DNA from: Balneolia bacterium
Lineage (GTDB): Bacteria > Bacteroidota > Rhodothermia > Balneolales > Cyclonatronaceae
Direction: 5' to 3'
DNA: 8,758 bases
NCBI GenBank assembly: GCA_003566395.1
Contig: PXDL01000514.1
Location: 1 to 8,758, forward strand
Shown here piece by piece: positions 7,301 through 8,758 of the stretch. The position numbers and the translations under genes were made by a program. The notes beneath the pieces are model-generated. The model searched no databases. It had not been told where the DNA came from and saw only the letters and a list, made by a program, of their open reading frames with translations. Every line of letters starts with the position of its first letter. Position 1 is the stretch's first letter.

Positions 7301-8758
7301 TCAGCGGTTTATCCGGGATGCTGGCGATCGAAACCCGTCTCGGAGGGACCGCAGGAAAACCCGAGCTTGAGGCGCGAATCGAACTTTCTGATGCAAACGT
7401 TTCAGGCGTTTCGATCGAAGAGGCCTGGCTGGATTTCACCTACCTGAATGAAGATGCCGAGTTAATGGTGGAATCCGGAGTACGGTCACTCGGTCAGATG
7501 GCAGCCCAACTGGAAGGTACCCTCCCGCTATTTATCGATATGCGCACTTTTACGGTACTGGAGCCGGACGACAACGAAGGAGTGCAAATGTCGGTCAATA
7601 CCTATGACTTTGACGTGTCGGTGTTCAATGAATTCATAGATCGTGATGTAGCACGGAACCTGCGGGGCAAACTCAATGCCGATATAGACATTACAGGCAC
7701 TGCAGGTTCACCTGAACCCCGCGGCTCCGTCACCTTCACAGAAGGGCGCATTCAGCTTGTGGAAAACAACATAGCGCTCAGTAATATCAGAGCCGATATC
7801 GCCCTGGAACCTGATCGTATCAATATTAGAGATATTTCAGCAGAAAGTTCGGGCAGCTTTTCGCTGAATGGTGATATTTATCTGGACAACTTTTTCCCGG
7901 ACCGGTTCGATATTCAGGCGAGAATGCGCAATTTCCGGGTTTCCAATACCCGAGACCTGGATGTGTATGTTAGCCTCGACAGTCGCCTGCAGGACACTTT
8001 TGAGTCACCACGCCTTACCGGAAGTCTAACGGTAGAGCGTGGCTATATTTTCCTCGATAATTTCGGAGAACGCCAGGTTGAGCAAGTCGTTCTGGAAGAC
8101 GAAGAAGAACCCGATACCTTTGCCCAGGACTTTTTCGACTCCCTCTCTATGGAGGTAAATCTTGCCGTTACCCGGCGTTTTTTCATCCGCAACCGAAGCA
8201 ATCCCGAGCTTAATCTTGCTCTTGAAGGAAGTATTGACGCAGTAAAAGAGCCCGCGGGAGATCTTCAGCTTTTTGGTGATATTAATACGGTAAGAGGTAC
8301 GGCCACTACCCTCGGCCGGCGGTTTGAGCTGGATGAAGGGGTCATTATTTTCAGCGGACCGGCCGACAATCCTGAATTCGACATTCAGCTTAGCTACCGT
8401 GTAAGACGTGAAGACGATATCAGGATTATTTACCGCATCAGCGGCGACGTGGAAGAGCCTGAGTTCACTTTCGACAGTGAGCCGGAAATGGAGCTGCAGG
8501 ATATCATAAGCTATACTCTGTTCGGGCGTCCCTTTCATGCACTTCAAAGCTGGGAACAGGGCGTTTCCGGAAATGCAAGCGCCGGTGATGCCGTGGCCGA
8601 CGCGGCTCTTGATTTGTTGCTCGACCGCCTGCAAACTCTGGCTGCCGATCGCCTCGGTGTGGATGTAGTGGAAGTGGAAACTTCAAGCCAAAGCGGAGGG
8701 GGCACGCGGGTAAAAGCAGGAAAATTCCTGTCCGATCGCCTTTTTGTAGCTCTGGTAC
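4396..8758 (+). CDS. tamB: TamB/AsmA-like translocation and assembly module protein, C-terminus cut by window edge
   Basis: TamB is an inner-membrane-anchored periplasmic protein whose long beta-taco groove reaches the outer membrane. There it partners with an Omp85 protein and moves hydrophobic cargo such as phospholipid or nascent barrel segments. The ATG lies four bases after the Omp85 stop, indicating an operon and probable translational coupling; no clear ribosome binding site is seen. Residues 1-19 are basic (KPKRRRR at 13-19) and precede one membrane helix at about 20-36, giving an N-in anchor. An AsmA-like N-terminal unit follows (DSTWNFMELIG near residues 130-140), then about 1000 residues of alternating beta-strand sequence. 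The C-terminal TamB/DUF490 domain shows NTVRGTATTLGRRFELDEG from 1297, then an IIFSG...NPEFDIQLSY block, SYTLFGRPF at 1372-1380, and GKFLSDRLFVAL at the edge. By family comparison roughly 80-100 residues should be missing. The protein is strongly acidic. At 1454 residues visible it is already longer than E. coli TamB (about 1260). Confidence 0.93.
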   Translation, partial: MVEKNNIKPESPKPKRRRRWPWILLGIIILLFAGIRISLQSDWLFGIIKTQAEQAVHEATGAEFTIGSLRGDLLRFVEMTDAELAKNDPVVKLDTLEVRYNIWALFSRTIDITSVRISGLDVHLEQQADSTWNFMELIGDADPDEDVEPSDFPFTLKLQHITLDNSRIQIHAPYLLPDDKLLIDEIRAEAGLTYSQDHISAGLDQLAFKIVEGRLPEPIAFETSASYDDDLITLDRLLISTGRSALGAEGRFDLETDELRADIEDTHISRADLAAYLDDIPEFETARITLSADGSLSDLEAGFELHAPGLIKAGLTARLATEPELQLSYLELELDELNLQALTGDPDLDADAGKLRLTVDGTIPLERYQEAVADIRIELNTARFEHISLADLRLDAKLDQSELEADLRVLSAGEPIEIAAGIRQIWSEKPEWNLTGTIRNLNPAYYAQDPELEGRINMDFEVSGTGTEPHAEPWTYSLRIPDPVIMEYNQLGRISLEGNLTHRNLSSDLHMDSPGGSIHLSALVQGWQEAVPEWVVTLETSDLDLSVIANLEDLPTLINMEAELEGRGTDPETDLRFELSTRLQNSRVLEEPFDKLDAEITFENQIVYLHNVELESQFVNGTAEGRQSVTDFTDAENRLDFDFEIGNLESFAGIAGADTLHASGRLNGRLRPVNGTPVLESELRIEPLVFDDLLVSAIEGHFTALLSETPEIEIDITLQSPSYGDFKLQDIHLVNSTVLGDDEITGDFDFRLIRTSSYGLFHKASFSIAEEIVLNTTELNLVEDGFALELEAPFSVRISGEGDQQTVRMDTLSMRSDDEARMQLHAMTGPGNLIEGWINATRLNLGAMQDVLLDERIADLYFNGSVDFRLENETLVADIDTELSDINYNGLSFDSYQLTLNIEENRMQIETQLIHEDDRLMQGSFSLPFRLGDPETFPDAFYDEYVDGSLELNPLDITRFESFLEQAGFSGLSGMLAIETRLGGTAGKPELEARIELSDANVSGVSIEEAWLDFTYLNEDAELMVESGVRSLGQMAAQLEGTLPLFIDMRTFTVLEPDDNEGVQMSVNTYDFDVSVFNEFIDRDVARNLRGKLNADIDITGTAGSPEPRGSVTFTEGRIQLVENNIALSNIRADIALEPDRINIRDISAESSGSFSLNGDIYLDNFFPDRFDIQARMRNFRVSNTRDLDVYVSLDSRLQDTFESPRLTGSLTVERGYIFLDNFGERQVEQVVLEDEEEPDTFAQDFFDSLSMEVNLAVTRRFFIRNRSNPELNLALEGSIDAVKEPAGDLQLFGDINTVRGTATTLGRRFELDEGVIIFSGPADNPEFDIQLSYRVRREDDIRIIYRISGDVEEPEFTFDSEPEMELQDIISYTLFGRPFHALQSWEQGVSGNASAGDAVADAALDLLLDRLQTLAADRLGVDVVEVETSSQSGGGTRVKAGKFLSDRLFVALV

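Noticed and set aside
8026..8634. A 202-codon open frame antisense to tamB, with a 164-codon one at 5458-5952
   Set aside because: They lie fully opposite a clear TamB coding frame, show no recognisable domain or start signal, and are explained by the codon use of the acidic TamB frame (GAx codons read antisense avoid stops).

Overview
The window holds three protein genes around one divergent AT-rich intergenic region. Two of them run off the window edges. Base composition is roughly balanced in the genes. Start sites lack clear Shine-Dalgarno sequences, and the third gene's product is strongly acidic. Together with an Omp85-tamB pair, this suggests a Gram-negative bacterium of the Bacteroidota/Balneolota/Rhodothermota kind, possibly a halophile. 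That placement is inference from style, not from a marker gene.

Left part, minus strand (1-2179): the first 726 residues of a hydantoinase/5-oxoprolinase family enzyme. It contains the complete or nearly complete HyuA-like ATP-binding half. Its organisation resembles the long fused form, in which a HyuB-like half would follow beyond the left edge. Middle (2180-2417): a divergent promoter region with no gene. It has a TATAAT box and a six-codon upstream reading frame in front of the oxoprolinase.

Right part, plus strand (2418-8758): an outer-membrane Omp85 protein (signal peptide, about three POTRA domains, 16-strand-type barrel; TamA-like). Four bases later comes a very long TamB/AsmA-like protein (1454 residues visible, C-terminus cut off). 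The two are almost certainly co-transcribed. They would form a TamA-TamB translocation and assembly module: TamB is anchored in the inner membrane, spans the periplasm as a long beta-rich groove, and meets the Omp85 barrel at the outer membrane. Known roles of this module are assembly of some outer-membrane proteins and transport of phospholipid to the outer membrane.

I see no mobile element, CRISPR array, RNA gene or defence system, and no clearly undescribed system. The points most worth checking are local: an ambiguous start and signal peptide of the Omp85 gene around a T6 tract, a possible translationally coupled leader peptide before the oxoprolinase, and an altered conserved motif in that enzyme.
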